Assembly (NCBI RefSeq): GCF_018617855.1
Contig: NZ_JACSKY010000002.1
Span: 124,001 to 188,000 of the forward strand
Reading direction: 5' to 3'
DNA: 64,000 nt
From: Exiguobacterium qingdaonense
GTDB lineage: Bacteria > Bacillota > Bacilli > Exiguobacteriales > Exiguobacteriaceae
The notes below the pieces were generated by a model. That model made no database searches, was not told the origin of the DNA, and was given only the letters and a program-made list of their open reading frames with translations. Position numbers and translations under genes: made by a program. Positions 47,307-56,698 of this stretch are shown piece by piece (position 1 is the stretch's first letter; each line of letters starts with the position of its first letter).

Positions 47307-48185
47307 GTGAATAAAGGGGTGTGGACGACAATCGGGGCCTACTTCATGTGGGGTGTTCTTCCGATTTATTGGAAGTTCTTACAAGAGGTGCCGAGCGGTC
47401 AAATATTGGCACATCGAATCATCTGGTCATTTTTATTTATCCTACTCGTCTTGAGATGGACGAATCAATGGAAAGAGTTCGGTTATGCACTACGTCACCG
47501 GGCTACGCGGAATGCATTCATGTTGAACGGGTTCATCGTCAGTGCAAACTGGTTCGTCTACATATGGGCTGTCAATCATGGGTATATCATTGAGGCATCT
47601 CTTGGATACTATATCAATCCACTCGTCAGTATGGTGTTAGGAGTGCTCGTCTTTCGGGAATCATTAAATCGAGTCCAATGGATGGCTGTCAGTATCGCCA
47701 CTATGGGTGTCCTCGTTTTGACGCTAGGGTACGGCTCATTTCCTTGGATCTCCTTCGTTCTAGCGAGCACGTTCGGTTTCTATGGAATGGTGAAAAAGAG
47801 ACGCCCACTCGCTTCAACGGTCAGCCTCGGCATCGAGACGTTGGCGGTCGTTCCGATTGCAATCATCTTTCTCGGCAATCAAGCGATCACAAACGAAATC
47901 ACGTTCGGTGCCCCTCCCATGATTTGGGTCGCTCTGCTCGGGACAGGCGTGGTCACGGCACTTCCGCTTCTATTGTTCGGTTACGGGGCACAGCATATCC
48001 CGTTCACGCTCGTCGGGTTTCTCCAGTTCATCGCACCGACGCTCAGTTTGGTGATCGGTGTAGTGATGTATCACGAACCGTTCACGCTCTATCACATCTT
48101 TGCGTTCACGTGCATTTGGATTGCGATCTTCTTCTTTAGTTGGAATAGTTGGGTCGTTGCTCGCAAGCGCCGTCAATTGATTTGA
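47307..48185 (+). CDS. rarD: EamA family transporter RarD
   Basis: 292 aa with ten hydrophobic segments forming two EamA repeats, the drug/metabolite transporter fold. N-terminal GAYFMWGVLPIYWKFLQEVPS and RIIWSFLFILLVL, then NWFVYIWAVNHG and EASLGYYINPLVSMVLG, are RarD features. RarD name comes from chloramphenicol resistance screens; the natural substrate is not known. GTG 47307 is used, 7 bases after CAGG; GTG 47301 is an alternative. Confidence 0.9.
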   Translation: MNKGVWTTIGAYFMWGVLPIYWKFLQEVPSGQILAHRIIWSFLFILLVLRWTNQWKEFGYALRHRATRNAFMLNGFIVSANWFVYIWAVNHGYIIEASLGYYINPLVSMVLGVLVFRESLNRVQWMAVSIATMGVLVLTLGYGSFPWISFVLASTFGFYGMVKKRRPLASTVSLGIETLAVVPIAIIFLGNQAITNEITFGAPPMIWVALLGTGVVTALPLLLFGYGAQHIPFTLVGFLQFIAPTLSLVIGVVMYHEPFTLYHIFAFTCIWIAIFFFSWNSWVVARKRRQLI

Positions 48186-48196
48186 ATTTGAAAGCT

Positions 48197-48224
48197 GTTA
48201 CATTCAGAAAAAACGTGGTAATAT
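48197..48224 (+). promoter_or_regulatory. Weak candidate promoter of deoC
   Basis: GTTACA and TAATAT are separated by 16 bases, 40 bases before the deoC ATG. Each hexamer matches only 4 of 6 consensus positions. Confidence 0.4.
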
Positions 48225-48264
48225 GTTAGATGTCAGACTTATTTGTCAGAGGAGGAAATGAATA

Positions 48265-48930
48265 ATGGAATTAGCCCGTTATATCGACCACACAGCTTTA
48301 AAAGCTGAAACAACAAAAGATCAAATTACAACACTCTGTGCTGAGGCACTCGAGTACAAGTTCGCAAGCGTATGTGTCAACCCGACATGGGTGAAGTATG
48401 CAGCTGAACAACTCAAGTCAGATGACGACGTCAAAGTATGTACAGTCATCGGTTTCCCACTTGGGGCGAACACACCTGAAGTGAAAGCGTTTGAAACAAA
48501 AGACGCGATTGCAAACGGCGCAGATGAAGTGGACATGGTGATCAACATCGCGGCACTTAAGGATGGCGACCATGACCTCGTAGAGCGTGATATTCGTGCG
48601 GTTGTCGAAGCGGCAAACGGTACACTTGTCAAAGTGATCTTTGAGACATGCATGCTCACGAAAGAAGAAATCAAAAAAGCAGCTGAACTTTCAGTCAAAG
48701 CTGGAGCAGACTTCGTCAAAACATCGACTGGTTTCTCAACTGGTGGTGCAACTGTCGAAGACATTCGCCTCATGCGTGAAACGGTCGGACCTGACCTCGG
48801 CGTAAAAGCTTCTGGTGGCGTTCGTGACTTCGAAGGTGCGAAGGCGATGATCGATGCTGGTGCGACACGTATCGGGGCATCAGCGGGAATCGCAATCGTC
48901 TCTGGTGGCAGTTCAGACAGCGACTATTAA
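48265..48930 (+). CDS. deoC: Deoxyribose-phosphate aldolase
   Basis: 221 aa TIM barrel that splits 2-deoxyribose-5-phosphate into glyceraldehyde-3-phosphate and acetaldehyde. Visible motifs: [12 protein letters not shown] at the N-terminus, [24 protein letters not shown] (with the Asp), [14 protein letters not shown] (Schiff base Lys) and [13 protein letters not shown] (second Lys). AGAGGAGGAAA precedes the ATG. No other deoxynucleoside genes are next to it. No terminator separates it from the strong rpsU promoter that starts 8 bases after the stop. Confidence 0.96.
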   Translation: MELARYIDHTALKAETTKDQITTLCAEALEYKFASVCVNPTWVKYAAEQLKSDDDVKVCTVIGFPLGANTPEVKAFETKDAIANGADEVDMVINIAALKDGDHDLVERDIRAVVEAANGTLVKVIFETCMLTKEEIKKAAELSVKAGADFVKTSTGFSTGGATVEDIRLMRETVGPDLGVKASGGVRDFEGAKAMIDAGATRIGASAGIAIVSGGSSDSDY

Positions 48931-48937
48931 TAAGTGG

Positions 48938-48966
48938 TTGACCACACGACTTAATTTCACTATAAT
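48938..48966 (+). promoter_or_regulatory. Strong SigA promoter of rpsU-yqeY
   Basis: TTGACC and a perfect TATAAT are separated by 17 bases, 59 bases before the rpsU start. Confidence 0.85.
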
Positions 48967-49025
48967 ATGATATGACGTGTGAAACACGTTTCCTTAGTCG
49001 TGTAATTCGGAGGGAGGGAAAACTA

Positions 49026-49199
49026 GTGGAAACTCGTGTCCGTAAAAACGAATCGCTTGAAGACGCTCTTCGTCGTTTCAAACGCGGTGTTTCGAAAGAT
49101 GGCACTCTTGCCGAAGTTCGTAAACGTCGTCACTACGAAAAGCCAAGCGTAAAACGTAAATTGAAATCAGAAGCTGCGCGTAAGCGTAAGAAATTCTGA
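49026..49199 (+). CDS. rpsU: 30S ribosomal protein S21
   Basis: 57 aa, basic. The core [20 protein letters not shown] and the end [11 protein letters not shown] are those of bS21. The start is GTG 49026, 7 bases after the very strong GGAGGGAGGG; the in-frame upstream extension to 48972 would run through this site. bS21 aids initiation at some mRNAs. It precedes yqeY as in Bacillus. Confidence 0.96.
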   Translation: METRVRKNESLEDALRRFKRGVSKDGTLAEVRKRRHYEKPSVKRKLKSEAARKRKKF

Positions 49200-49232
49200 T
49201 TCCAGTTTCATTTGTAGAGAGGGTGTTGGCTC

Positions 49233-49682
49233 ATGAGTCTTCAAGAACGCTTGACGGACGACATGAAGCAAGCCATGCGCGCGAAACAAAAGGATCGTCT
49301 GACGACGATCCGTATGGTGAAAGCGTCGCTCCAAAATGAGGCTATCAAACTAGGTCGTCAAAATCTTACTGAGGAAGAGGAACTCACGGTGCTCAACCGA
49401 GAGATGAAACAGCGCAGAGACTCCCTCCGAGAATTCGAAAGCGCTGGTCGTGAAGACCTTGCTTCTAAAGTAGCAGAAGAAATTGTCGTCCTAGAAGCCT
49501 ATATGCCTGAACAACTTTCAGAAGATGAAGTGACTGCGATCGTTCAAGCAGCTATTGCTCAAACGAACGCATCGGCTCCATCGGATATGGGTAAGGTGAT
49601 GGGCGTCGTCATGCCACAAGTTAAAGGCAAGGCAGACGGTGGTCTTGTGAACCGAATCGTCAAACAACAATTGACGAATTGA
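49233..49682 (+). CDS. yqeY: GatB/YqeY domain protein
   Basis: 149 aa, normal. It has the tRNA-binding helical domain found at the C-terminus of GatB and is proposed to help tRNA-dependent amidation; that is unproven. [21 protein letters not shown] at the N-terminus and [19 protein letters not shown] near the end are the family signatures. AGAGGGTG precedes the ATG. Read with rpsU; terminator follows. Confidence 0.94.
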   Translation: MSLQERLTDDMKQAMRAKQKDRLTTIRMVKASLQNEAIKLGRQNLTEEEELTVLNREMKQRRDSLREFESAGREDLASKVAEEIVVLEAYMPEQLSEDEVTAIVQAAIAQTNASAPSDMGKVMGVVMPQVKGKADGGLVNRIVKQQLTN

Positions 49683-49689
49683 TGAGAAA

Positions 49690-49730
49690 GTAGAAACTTT
49701 TCGGGAAACCGAAAGTTTCTACTTTTTTTT
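49690..49730 (+). terminator. Terminator of rpsU-yqeY
   Basis: GTAGAAACTTT pairs with AAAGTTTCTAC (11 bp) with an inner CGG/CCG and GAAA tetraloop, followed by eight T. Confidence 0.95.
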
Positions 49731-49738
49731 GCGTATTC

Positions 49739-49767
49739 TGAAACCACATTCATTCTCATTTCGTATA
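49739..49767 (+). promoter_or_regulatory. Sigma-W-like (ECF) promoter of the NfeD-FloA operon
   Basis: TGAAAC (49739-49744) and CGTATA (49762-49767) are separated by 17 bases, the same hexamers and spacing as at 15647. In B. subtilis yqeZ-yqfA is a known sigma-W target. Confidence 0.8.
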
Positions 49768-49815
49768 CACTAGAGATAGGAGATAGCTTTGAATTTGGAA
49801 GGGGGTAGTAAAGCG

Positions 49816-50328
49816 ATGACATTTGGTCTCGGAGTGATTCTGACAGTCTTTTTTGTCGGAGTCGTCCTTCTTGGAATTGAAGTGTTCGTAGCAGGATTTG
49901 GATTGTTCGGTTTACTTGGGATCGGAGCGGTCGTTGCCAGTCTAATCATGGCGGGTGCGACAATCGGTCAGCTATGGCTTTCACTCGGACTAGCGGCAGC
50001 AGTACTCACAGGGCTCGGTTTTTGGGCTTATCGCCGTTTGAGTACGAATCGTCCTCTCTTTTATAAAGGGTTGATTTTGACTGATTCCACTTCTACCGAA
50101 AAAGGCTACTTGTCCCATGAAGACCGGAAACAGCTTCTAGGGAAAGTCGGTGTTACCTTGACACCACTTCGCCCGGCTGGAACTGCCGAAATCGACGGAG
50201 AACGAGTCGATGTCGTGACGGAAGGTAGCTATCTCGATCAAGAGACAAAAATTCAGGTATATAAAGTGGACTCAGGGCGGATCGTCGTTCGAAGCTTTAT
50301 AGAACCGAAGGAGGATGTAACAGAATGA
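49816..50328 (+). CDS. Short NfeD family protein before FloA
   Basis: 170 aa from ATG 49816, after GGAAGGGGG. Hydrophobic segments at about 5-28, 31-49 and 50-68 lead to a soluble C-terminal OB-fold part (about 110-165) with [21 protein letters not shown], the NfeD signature. In B. subtilis the same position has YqeZ, about 437 aa, with an N-terminal ClpP-like serine protease domain; that domain is absent here. It overlaps floA by 4 bases (ATGA). TTG 49789 is an unlikely earlier start because it would cover the ribosome binding site. Confidence 0.9.
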   Translation: MTFGLGVILTVFFVGVVLLGIEVFVAGFGLFGLLGIGAVVASLIMAGATIGQLWLSLGLAAAVLTGLGFWAYRRLSTNRPLFYKGLILTDSTSTEKGYLSHEDRKQLLGKVGVTLTPLRPAGTAEIDGERVDVVTEGSYLDQETKIQVYKVDSGRIVVRSFIEPKEDVTE

Positions 50329-51311
50329 CACCAGAATTATTGACAACGTTACTCATTACAGGCGGAGGGTTGATTGCACTTGCCGTGTTCTTCACGTTCG
50401 TGCCAATCGGACTGTGGATTAGCTCGTTCGCGGCCGGAGTCCACGTCTCAATCTTCACGTTAATCGGGATGCGTCTTCGCCGCGTCGTTCCTTCAAAAAT
50501 CGTCAACCCATTAATTAAAGCGGTCAAAGCAGGTCTTGGTTTGAATACAAACCAATTGGAGAGTCACTTTTTGGCCGGTGGTAACGTCGACCGTGTCGTG
50601 AACGCATTGATTGCGGCACATCGTGCAAATATCGAACTATCATTCGAGCGTGCCGCTGCCATCGACTTGGCAGGTCGTAACGTGCTCGAGGCTGTGCAGA
50701 TGTCAGTTAACCCAAAAGTCATTGAAACGCCGTTTATCGCAGGTGTGGCGATGGACGGGATTGAAGTAAAAGCAAAGGCGCGCATCACAGTTCGCGCTAA
50801 TATCGACCGCCTCGTCGGTGGTGCGGGTGAAGAAACGATTATCGCCCGTGTCGGGGAAGGGGTAGTTTCGACGATTGGTTCACAGAACAATCATAAACAT
50901 GTATTGGAAAACCCTGACTTGATTTCACGTACCGTTTTGACTAAAGGATTAGATTCTGGTACAGCGTTTGAAATTCTCTCGATTGATATCGCAGACATTG
51001 ATATCGGTAAGAACATCGGTGCAGTCTTGCAGACAGATCAAGCCGAGGCCGATAAGAAGATTGCCCAAGCTAAGGCAGAAGAACGCCGTGCGATGGCGAT
51101 TGCTCGTGAACAGGAAATGAAATCTTCTGTAGAAGAGATGCGTGCGAAAGTAGTCGGCGCTGAAGCGGAAGTCCCACTCGCGATGGCGGAAGCGTTGCGT
51201 CACGGGAAGCTCGGTGTGATGGATTATGTGAATTACTTGAACGTTCAAGCGGATACAGAAATGCGAAAAGCGATCGGGTCACCTGTCGATTCTGAATCAG
51301 ATAATGAGTGA
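50325..51311 (+). CDS. floA: Flotillin-like protein FloA
   Basis: 328 aa against 331 in B. subtilis (YqfA). An N-terminal hydrophobic stretch (about 5-30) anchors it, then the family region [18 protein letters not shown] and [19 protein letters not shown], and a C-terminal Ala/Glu helix ([20 protein letters not shown]). FloA forms membrane domains distinct from FloT and contributes to fluidity and division. Coupled to the NfeD gene. AAGGAGGATG precedes the ATG. Confidence 0.96.
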   Translation: MTPELLTTLLITGGGLIALAVFFTFVPIGLWISSFAAGVHVSIFTLIGMRLRRVVPSKIVNPLIKAVKAGLGLNTNQLESHFLAGGNVDRVVNALIAAHRANIELSFERAAAIDLAGRNVLEAVQMSVNPKVIETPFIAGVAMDGIEVKAKARITVRANIDRLVGGAGEETIIARVGEGVVSTIGSQNNHKHVLENPDLISRTVLTKGLDSGTAFEILSIDIADIDIGKNIGAVLQTDQAEADKKIAQAKAEERRAMAIAREQEMKSSVEEMRAKVVGAEAEVPLAMAEALRHGKLGVMDYVNYLNVQADTEMRKAIGSPVDSESDNE

Positions 51312-51739
51312 TTGATATGGATGGATTATGGGTACTTTTGTTAGCCGCCTTCGGGATTGCCTCGGCAGTGATGAAACGGCTCGAAAAGTCATCTTCTTCT
51401 GATGATCGTCCTCAAAGTAGTGAGCTGAAGCGCTATTTAGATTCAGTAGGGGACGTAATGAAAGAGATTGAAACGGCATTTGATGGCTCCGATTCGGAGC
51501 AAAAGCCGGCACCGCAAAAGGTAAGACGGAGAGTGGCGCAGACTGAAGAAAGGTCGGTTCCTCGTGAGCGTCAGTCAGAGTTGCCAAAAGTGAGCGCTCA
51601 ATTTGAACACATCGCAAAAATTCCTCCGGTTCAAGAGGAGTTGAGACGTCGACAGCCGAAAGTCTCAAGAAAGCAAATGCGAGAAGCTGTTATTTGGAGC
51701 GAGGTTTTACAACCGCCGATTTCAAAACGAAAAAAGTAA
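51308..51739 (+). CDS. Small single-TM protein, third gene of the FloA operon
   Basis: I do not recognise a named family. 143 aa from GTG 51308, which overlaps the floA stop by 4 bases; ATG 51317 is an alternative, and neither has a good ribosome binding site. One hydrophobic segment lies at about 5-20, then a charged tail with many S, E, R and Q. The C-terminus [17 protein letters not shown] looks like a conserved tail motif seen in short Bacillales membrane proteins. In B. subtilis yqfB holds this place. A role beside FloA is inferred only from position. Confidence 0.75.
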   Translation: MIDMDGLWVLLLAAFGIASAVMKRLEKSSSSDDRPQSSELKRYLDSVGDVMKEIETAFDGSDSEQKPAPQKVRRRVAQTEERSVPRERQSELPKVSAQFEHIAKIPPVQEELRRRQPKVSRKQMREAVIWSEVLQPPISKRKK

Positions 51740-51743
51740 GGGG

Positions 51744-51772
51744 AAGGCAGTGACGGATGTTACTGCCTTTTT
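51744..51772 (+). terminator. Terminator of the NfeD-FloA operon
   Basis: AAGGCAGTGAC pairs with GTTACTGCCTT (one G-U) around GGAT, followed by TTT. The B. subtilis sporulation genes yqfC and yqfD, usually next, are absent. Confidence 0.85.
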
Positions 51773-51856
51773 GCATGGAGAAATTAGACAGTCTTTCTTT
51801 CACCATAGGCATGATAGTGCTAAAGTAAAAGAGGAACAACTGATTATGAGGGGGCA

Positions 51857-52828
51857 ATGCATCCATTGATTATGACTGATAAAATACCGTTTGTAATGGA
51901 ACAAGCGAACGAGGCGCAGGCGTTACTTGGACCGAATGATGAAGTGTTTCAAGCGATTGAGACAGAATTGAAAGTCGCGCTCATCCCAAGAGGGGAAGAA
52001 CTGATTATTCAGGCTGACTCTCAAGACGTGTTAGAACTGACAAAACAAGTGGTGCTCACGTTGCAAACCTTGGTGAAGAAAGGGGCGCGTTTGAACGAAG
52101 GTGATGCCATCAGCGTCATTCAACATATTCAAGTCGGCAAGGGAGACGAACTGCTGGAGCATTATGAGCGTGTCGTCTTCACGACGAACAAAGGAAAACC
52201 GATTCGTGCGAAGACTGTTGGACAGAGCCGCTATGTTCGTGCAATCGAACGGCGAGACCTCGTGTTTGGGATTGGGCCAGCTGGTACCGGAAAAACGTAC
52301 TTGGCCGTCGTGTTGGCGGCACGTGCATTAAAAGAAGGTAAGGTCAAACGAATCATTCTCACACGTCCTGCCGTTGAGGCTGGTGAGAACCTTGGCTTTT
52401 TACCGGGTGACTTAAAAGAAAAAGTAGACCCGTATTTACGTCCGTTATATGACGCGCTGTTTGATGTATATGGGGTCGAGCAGACGAACCGATTACTAGA
52501 ACGCGGCACGATTGAAGTGGCACCCCTTGCTTATATGCGGGGGCGAACGTTAGAAGATGCGTTTGTCATTTTAGACGAGGCGCAAAACACGACGAAAGAG
52601 CAAATGAAGATGTTTTTAACGCGACTCGGATTTGGATCGAAGATGGTGGTCACAGGGGATTTGACCCAAGTCGATTTACCGAAAGGCAAAACATCGGGCT
52701 TGCAAGAAGCGTTACGCTTGTTGGAAGGCGTGAATGGCATTCACTTTGAGCACTTTAGTGCATCGGATGTCGTCCGTCATCCGCTTGTTAAGAAAATTAT
52801 TAACGCCTACAGCACAGATCTCACTTAA
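51857..52828 (+). CDS. phoH: PhoH family ATPase (YqfE-like)
   Basis: 323 aa, typical. The N-terminal KH-like region (about 1-110) precedes the P-loop domain with Walker A GPAGTGKTYLAV (about 139-150) and Walker B FVILDEAQNTT, plus VVTGDLTQVDLP. PhoH proteins are cytoplasmic ATPases, probably RNA-linked given the ybeY neighbour; the reaction is not settled. GAGGGGG precedes the ATG. Confidence 0.95.
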   Translation: MHPLIMTDKIPFVMEQANEAQALLGPNDEVFQAIETELKVALIPRGEELIIQADSQDVLELTKQVVLTLQTLVKKGARLNEGDAISVIQHIQVGKGDELLEHYERVVFTTNKGKPIRAKTVGQSRYVRAIERRDLVFGIGPAGTGKTYLAVVLAARALKEGKVKRIILTRPAVEAGENLGFLPGDLKEKVDPYLRPLYDALFDVYGVEQTNRLLERGTIEVAPLAYMRGRTLEDAFVILDEAQNTTKEQMKMFLTRLGFGSKMVVTGDLTQVDLPKGKTSGLQEALRLLEGVNGIHFEHFSASDVVRHPLVKKIINAYSTDLT

Positions 52829-52870
52829 AAATGGAATGAGAAGCATACATCGTGAAAAGGGGGGACACGA

Positions 52871-54958
52871 ATGCAGCAAGCTAAAAATTGGACAGTTGCG
52901 ACTATATCGCTAATTTTCTTTCTGTTACTGGGAGCTCTATTATACTTTACAGTGCGCCCGTCCATCATCAGTGTAGAGCCGCTAGGCATTGCCGAACAAG
53001 ACATTCGGTCTCCGATCACGGTCGAAGATCGCGTAGCGACCGAGCGTTTGAAGCAAGAAGTGACGAACGGTGTCGGGAGTCAGTTTTCCTTGAGACGAGA
53101 ATTCGCTGATCAACAGATCGCGAAAGTCGAGCAATTGTTCGCTGCTTTTGACAACACCGATGACGAGACCGAACTCGCCGATATTAAAAATCGGTTGAAC
53201 TCAACCGAGGCGAACGAAATTCTTGCTGACGAAGAGTTAAATTCGTTACTTGAAGCGAATGAAGATACTCGACAAACAGTCGAGGATGTGACCGTGACGG
53301 CGTTACAACAAGTGATGGACAATCGCATTGAGACGAGCAACGAAGCGGTGGCCGCCGCGCGCGACCGTGCTGCGGGGATTATCGATCAATCACCACTATC
53401 GTTTGAGTTTCGGGCTATCTCGAAAACGTTGAGCGATGAACTCATCGTCCCCAACTATGTCTTTGACTCCGAGGCGACTCGTCAAAAAGAACAAGAAGCT
53501 GTCGATGCGGTCGACCCTGTCATCATCCAGGAAGGCCAACTACTTGTCAGTCAAGGCGAAGTAGTCACGCGCGAGACTTATCGAAAGCTTGAACTATCTG
53601 GAGCGATCGACCCAGACCGCTCACTTGCCCCGCTATTAGGGTCATTCTTGTTGAGTGCCCTATTGACGGGTGGTTTTTTGTTCATGCTCATCCGTTCGAG
53701 AATCAAAGAGTTGTTATTGAGCCCGAAAATATTAGTGACGGTCTATGGATTGCTTTTATTGCAACTCGGTATCTTTTTTGGCGTCGGTTATATTGGTGTC
53801 GATTTTACGACGTACGCCTATATTTTGGCCCCGACCGCATTTGTCGTGTTATTACTACGCATTTTGATTGACGAGCGAGTCGCACTCGCGTCAGCCTTCA
53901 TCACCATGATTGCCGGAAGTATCGTCGTTACGTTCGGACAGAGTACGAATTTTATGACGCTTGTGTACATTGCGACTGGGAGTTTTTTGGCGGTCTTTTT
54001 AGTCGAACCGAAGATTCAACGGAAGCGTTTGTTCTTGTCCGGGGTGTTGCTCGGTTTCGTCAACATCATCATGGTGATGGCGTTGTTGTTATTGCGAAAC
54101 GTACAACTCTCTTGGGAGATGGCGATGTATCTATCGGGATTCGCTGTCATCAGTGCCCTGTTGTCGATTGTCCTGACGTTTGGATTCTTACCATTTTTAG
54201 AACCTTGGTTCGGTGTCTTATCTTCTGGACGGCTCGTCGAGTTAATGAGTCCGACACATCCGTTGTTGCGTAAACTCTTAATGGAGGCGCCAGGCACGTA
54301 TCATCACAGTATGATGGTAGCGAATTTAGCGGAATCTGCCTGTGAAGCAATTGGGGCAGATGGATTGCTCGCAAGGGTCGCGAGCTATTATCACGATCTA
54401 GGAAAGACGGAGCGACCCCTTCATTTTATTGAAAATCAGCAAGGCGGAGGGAATCCACACGATCGGTTGACTCCTGAAGAATCGGCAGACATCATCATGG
54501 CTCATCCATACGATGGGGCCGACTTATTGCGGCGCTATAAGTTACCGAAAGAAATTATTGATATCGCCGAGCAACATCATGGAACTTCCTTGTTGAAATA
54601 TTTCTACGTGAAGGCGCAAGAAACGGAAGAGAAGGATGTGATGGAATCGCGATTCCGTTATCCTGGCCCGAAACCGCAGACACGTGAAGCGGCGGTCGTC
54701 ATGATTGTCGACTCAATCGAGGCAGCCGTTCGGTCGCAAAAGCAACCGACACCAGAAAAAATCCGAATGCTCGTGCGAGCTATCATTCGAGATAAAATGG
54801 CCGATGGACAATTCGAAGACTGTGAACTCACAACGAAAGAAGTTTGGCGCGTCGGAGAAAGTGCGTGTGAGACATTGACCGGCTTGTTCCATGAGCGAAT
54901 TGAATACCCAGAAATGAAGAAAGAGGGAGAATTACATGCAAATCATCTCGAACGATGA
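52871..54958 (+). CDS. pgpH: Cyclic di-AMP phosphodiesterase PgpH (7TMR-HD)
   Basis: 695 aa. One TM at about 10-30, a long outside 7TMR-HDED domain (about 35-265), seven TMs (about 268-465), then an HD phosphohydrolase domain with HHSMMVANLAESA and YYHDLGKTERP. It hydrolyses c-di-AMP and so adjusts potassium and osmotic balance. AAGGGGGG precedes the ATG. Its last 23 bases overlap ybeY. Confidence 0.95.
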   Translation: MQQAKNWTVATISLIFFLLLGALLYFTVRPSIISVEPLGIAEQDIRSPITVEDRVATERLKQEVTNGVGSQFSLRREFADQQIAKVEQLFAAFDNTDDETELADIKNRLNSTEANEILADEELNSLLEANEDTRQTVEDVTVTALQQVMDNRIETSNEAVAAARDRAAGIIDQSPLSFEFRAISKTLSDELIVPNYVFDSEATRQKEQEAVDAVDPVIIQEGQLLVSQGEVVTRETYRKLELSGAIDPDRSLAPLLGSFLLSALLTGGFLFMLIRSRIKELLLSPKILVTVYGLLLLQLGIFFGVGYIGVDFTTYAYILAPTAFVVLLLRILIDERVALASAFITMIAGSIVVTFGQSTNFMTLVYIATGSFLAVFLVEPKIQRKRLFLSGVLLGFVNIIMVMALLLLRNVQLSWEMAMYLSGFAVISALLSIVLTFGFLPFLEPWFGVLSSGRLVELMSPTHPLLRKLLMEAPGTYHHSMMVANLAESACEAIGADGLLARVASYYHDLGKTERPLHFIENQQGGGNPHDRLTPEESADIIMAHPYDGADLLRRYKLPKEIIDIAEQHHGTSLLKYFYVKAQETEEKDVMESRFRYPGPKPQTREAAVVMIVDSIEAAVRSQKQPTPEKIRMLVRAIIRDKMADGQFEDCELTTKEVWRVGESACETLTGLFHERIEYPEMKKEGELHANHLER

Positions 54959-55412
54959 ACATGAATTGTTAACAACATCTCAAATCGAACTTGTCGAGGC
55001 AATCCTTCAACATGCTGCCGAGTTAGAAGAGGTGGAGGAACCGAGCGAATTGTCCGTCTCGTATTTGACGAATGCGGAAATCCATGAGGTGAATCGGGAA
55101 TGGCGTGGTAAAGACGCCCCGACCGATGTCATTAGTTTCGCCTTTGATGAGATGGGCGATGATGAGATGGATTTCACTCTCGACGAAGATGAACCACATC
55201 TACTCGGTGATTTAGTCATCTCGGTAGAACGTTGCCGAGAACAAGCAGCTGACTATGGTCATTCATTTGAACGGGAACTCGGATTCTTGGCAATCCACGG
55301 ATTTCTTCATCTATTAGGGTACGATCATATGACAACTGAAGAAGAAGCGGAAATGACCGCAAGACAAGAAGAGGTGCTCACTCATTTTGAGTTGAAGCGA
55401 GGCAACGTGTGA
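54936..55412 (+). CDS. ybeY: Endoribonuclease YbeY (16S rRNA maturation)
   Basis: 158 aa metal-dependent RNase. The zinc motif HGFLHLLGYDH (H-x3-H-x5-H) is near 115-125, and VSYLTNAEIHEVNREWRGKDAPTDVISFA is the family signature. An acidic insert DEMGDDEMDFTLDEDE precedes it. ATG 54936 follows AGAGGGAG within pgpH. Its stop overlaps the dgkA GTG by 4 bases. Confidence 0.96.
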   Translation: MQIISNDEHELLTTSQIELVEAILQHAAELEEVEEPSELSVSYLTNAEIHEVNREWRGKDAPTDVISFAFDEMGDDEMDFTLDEDEPHLLGDLVISVERCREQAADYGHSFERELGFLAIHGFLHLLGYDHMTTEEEAEMTARQEEVLTHFELKRGNV

Positions 55413-55756
55413 AACCGTTCCGATTGGCATGTGTTGGCATACTGCACGCCATTCGTACAGAGCGAAATATGCGTCTCCATCTCATATCGGCTCTTCTCGT
55501 ATTGATTTTTTCCATCTGGTTACAGCCGACACGGTTAGAGATTGTGATTCTGATCGCTTGGGTGGTTGCGGTCATTAGCTTAGAATTGATGAACACTGCG
55601 ATTGAACGAACGGTCGACCTCGTGACCGAGGATGTTCATCCGCTCGCAAAACAAGCGAAAGATGTTGCCGCAGGGTCCGTACTTGTCGCCTCGATTGGTG
55701 CCGCCGTAACGGCACTCATAATATTCGGTCCACGGCTATGGAACATGCTATACTAA
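55409..55756 (+). CDS. dgkA: Undecaprenol / diacylglycerol kinase
   Basis: 115 aa with three hydrophobic helices (about 28-45, 47-65 and 85-110). NTAIERTVDLVTEDVHPLAKQAKD is the family active-site motif. In Gram-positive bacteria this enzyme mainly phosphorylates undecaprenol, recycling lipid carrier for the wall. GTG 55409 overlaps the ybeY stop; no separate ribosome binding site is obvious. The cdd gene that follows in B. subtilis is absent. Confidence 0.93.
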   Translation: MKPFRLACVGILHAIRTERNMRLHLISALLVLIFSIWLQPTRLEIVILIAWVVAVISLELMNTAIERTVDLVTEDVHPLAKQAKDVAAGSVLVASIGAAVTALIIFGPRLWNMLY

Positions 55757-55786
55757 TAGTTCTGATATTGAGAAAGCAGGTGCATT

Positions 55787-56695
55787 ATGTATCAAGAAGA
55801 TTTTAAATCCGGATTCGTCTCGATCATCGGTCGACCGAATGTCGGGAAATCGACATTCCTCAATCGAGTGATCGGTCAAAAGATTGCCATCATGTCGGAT
55901 AAGCCTCAAACGACACGAAACAAAGTACAAGGTGTATACACAACGGATGATTCCCAAATCATTTTCATCGATACACCGGGAATCCATAAACCGAAACACC
56001 GTCTCGGCGATTTCATGATGAAAGTGGCGACGAACGCTCTCCGTGAAGTCGATGCGATTCTCTTCATGGTGAACGTGACGGAACCACGTGGTGCCGGAGA
56101 TGACTTTATTATCGAGAAACTAAAAGGGCTCGATACACCAATTATTTTGGTCATGAACAAGATTGATTTGATTCATCCAGATGAACTTCCGAAGGTGATT
56201 GAGCAATATACGAACGAATTAGATTTTGCGGCATATGTTCCGATATCGGCACTACAAGGTAATAATGTGGAGCCACTGTTAAAAGAAATTAAGAAACTGC
56301 TACCGGAAGGACCGATGTATTACCCGGCCGACCAAGTGACCGACCACCCGGAGCGATTCATCATTTCAGAGATGATCCGTGAGAAAGTGTTGCACAAGAC
56401 AAGGGATGAAGTCCCTCATTCGATTGCTGTTGCCATCGAATCGATCAAGAAACGTGAAAACTCAGAGATGATTGACGTCGAGGCCGTCATCATGGTCGAG
56501 CGCGATTCACAAAAAGGAATCATCATCGGGAAAAAAGGGGCGATGCTTCGTGAAATCGGAACGGACGCCCGCCATGATATCGAGGCGCTTCTCGGTACGA
56601 AAGTCTATTTGAATCTTTGGGTCAAAGTGCAAAAAGACTGGCGAAACAAGATGGGTCAGCTACGTGACCTCGGTTTCCGCGACGACGAGTACTAA
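55787..56695 (+). CDS. era: GTPase Era
   Basis: 302 aa. GTPase domain with G1 [10 protein letters not shown]2 region after [11 protein letters not shown]3 DTPGIHKP, G4 NKID, and a C-terminal KH domain (about 200-290; [15 protein letters not shown]) that binds the 3' end of 16S rRNA. Essential for 30S assembly. GAAAGCAGGTG precedes the ATG. recO follows after 3 bases. Confidence 0.97.
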   Translation: MYQEDFKSGFVSIIGRPNVGKSTFLNRVIGQKIAIMSDKPQTTRNKVQGVYTTDDSQIIFIDTPGIHKPKHRLGDFMMKVATNALREVDAILFMVNVTEPRGAGDDFIIEKLKGLDTPIILVMNKIDLIHPDELPKVIEQYTNELDFAAYVPISALQGNNVEPLLKEIKKLLPEGPMYYPADQVTDHPERFIISEMIREKVLHKTRDEVPHSIAVAIESIKKRENSEMIDVEAVIMVERDSQKGIIIGKKGAMLREIGTDARHDIEALLGTKVYLNLWVKVQKDWRNKMGQLRDLGFRDDEY

Positions 56696-56698
56696 GTC

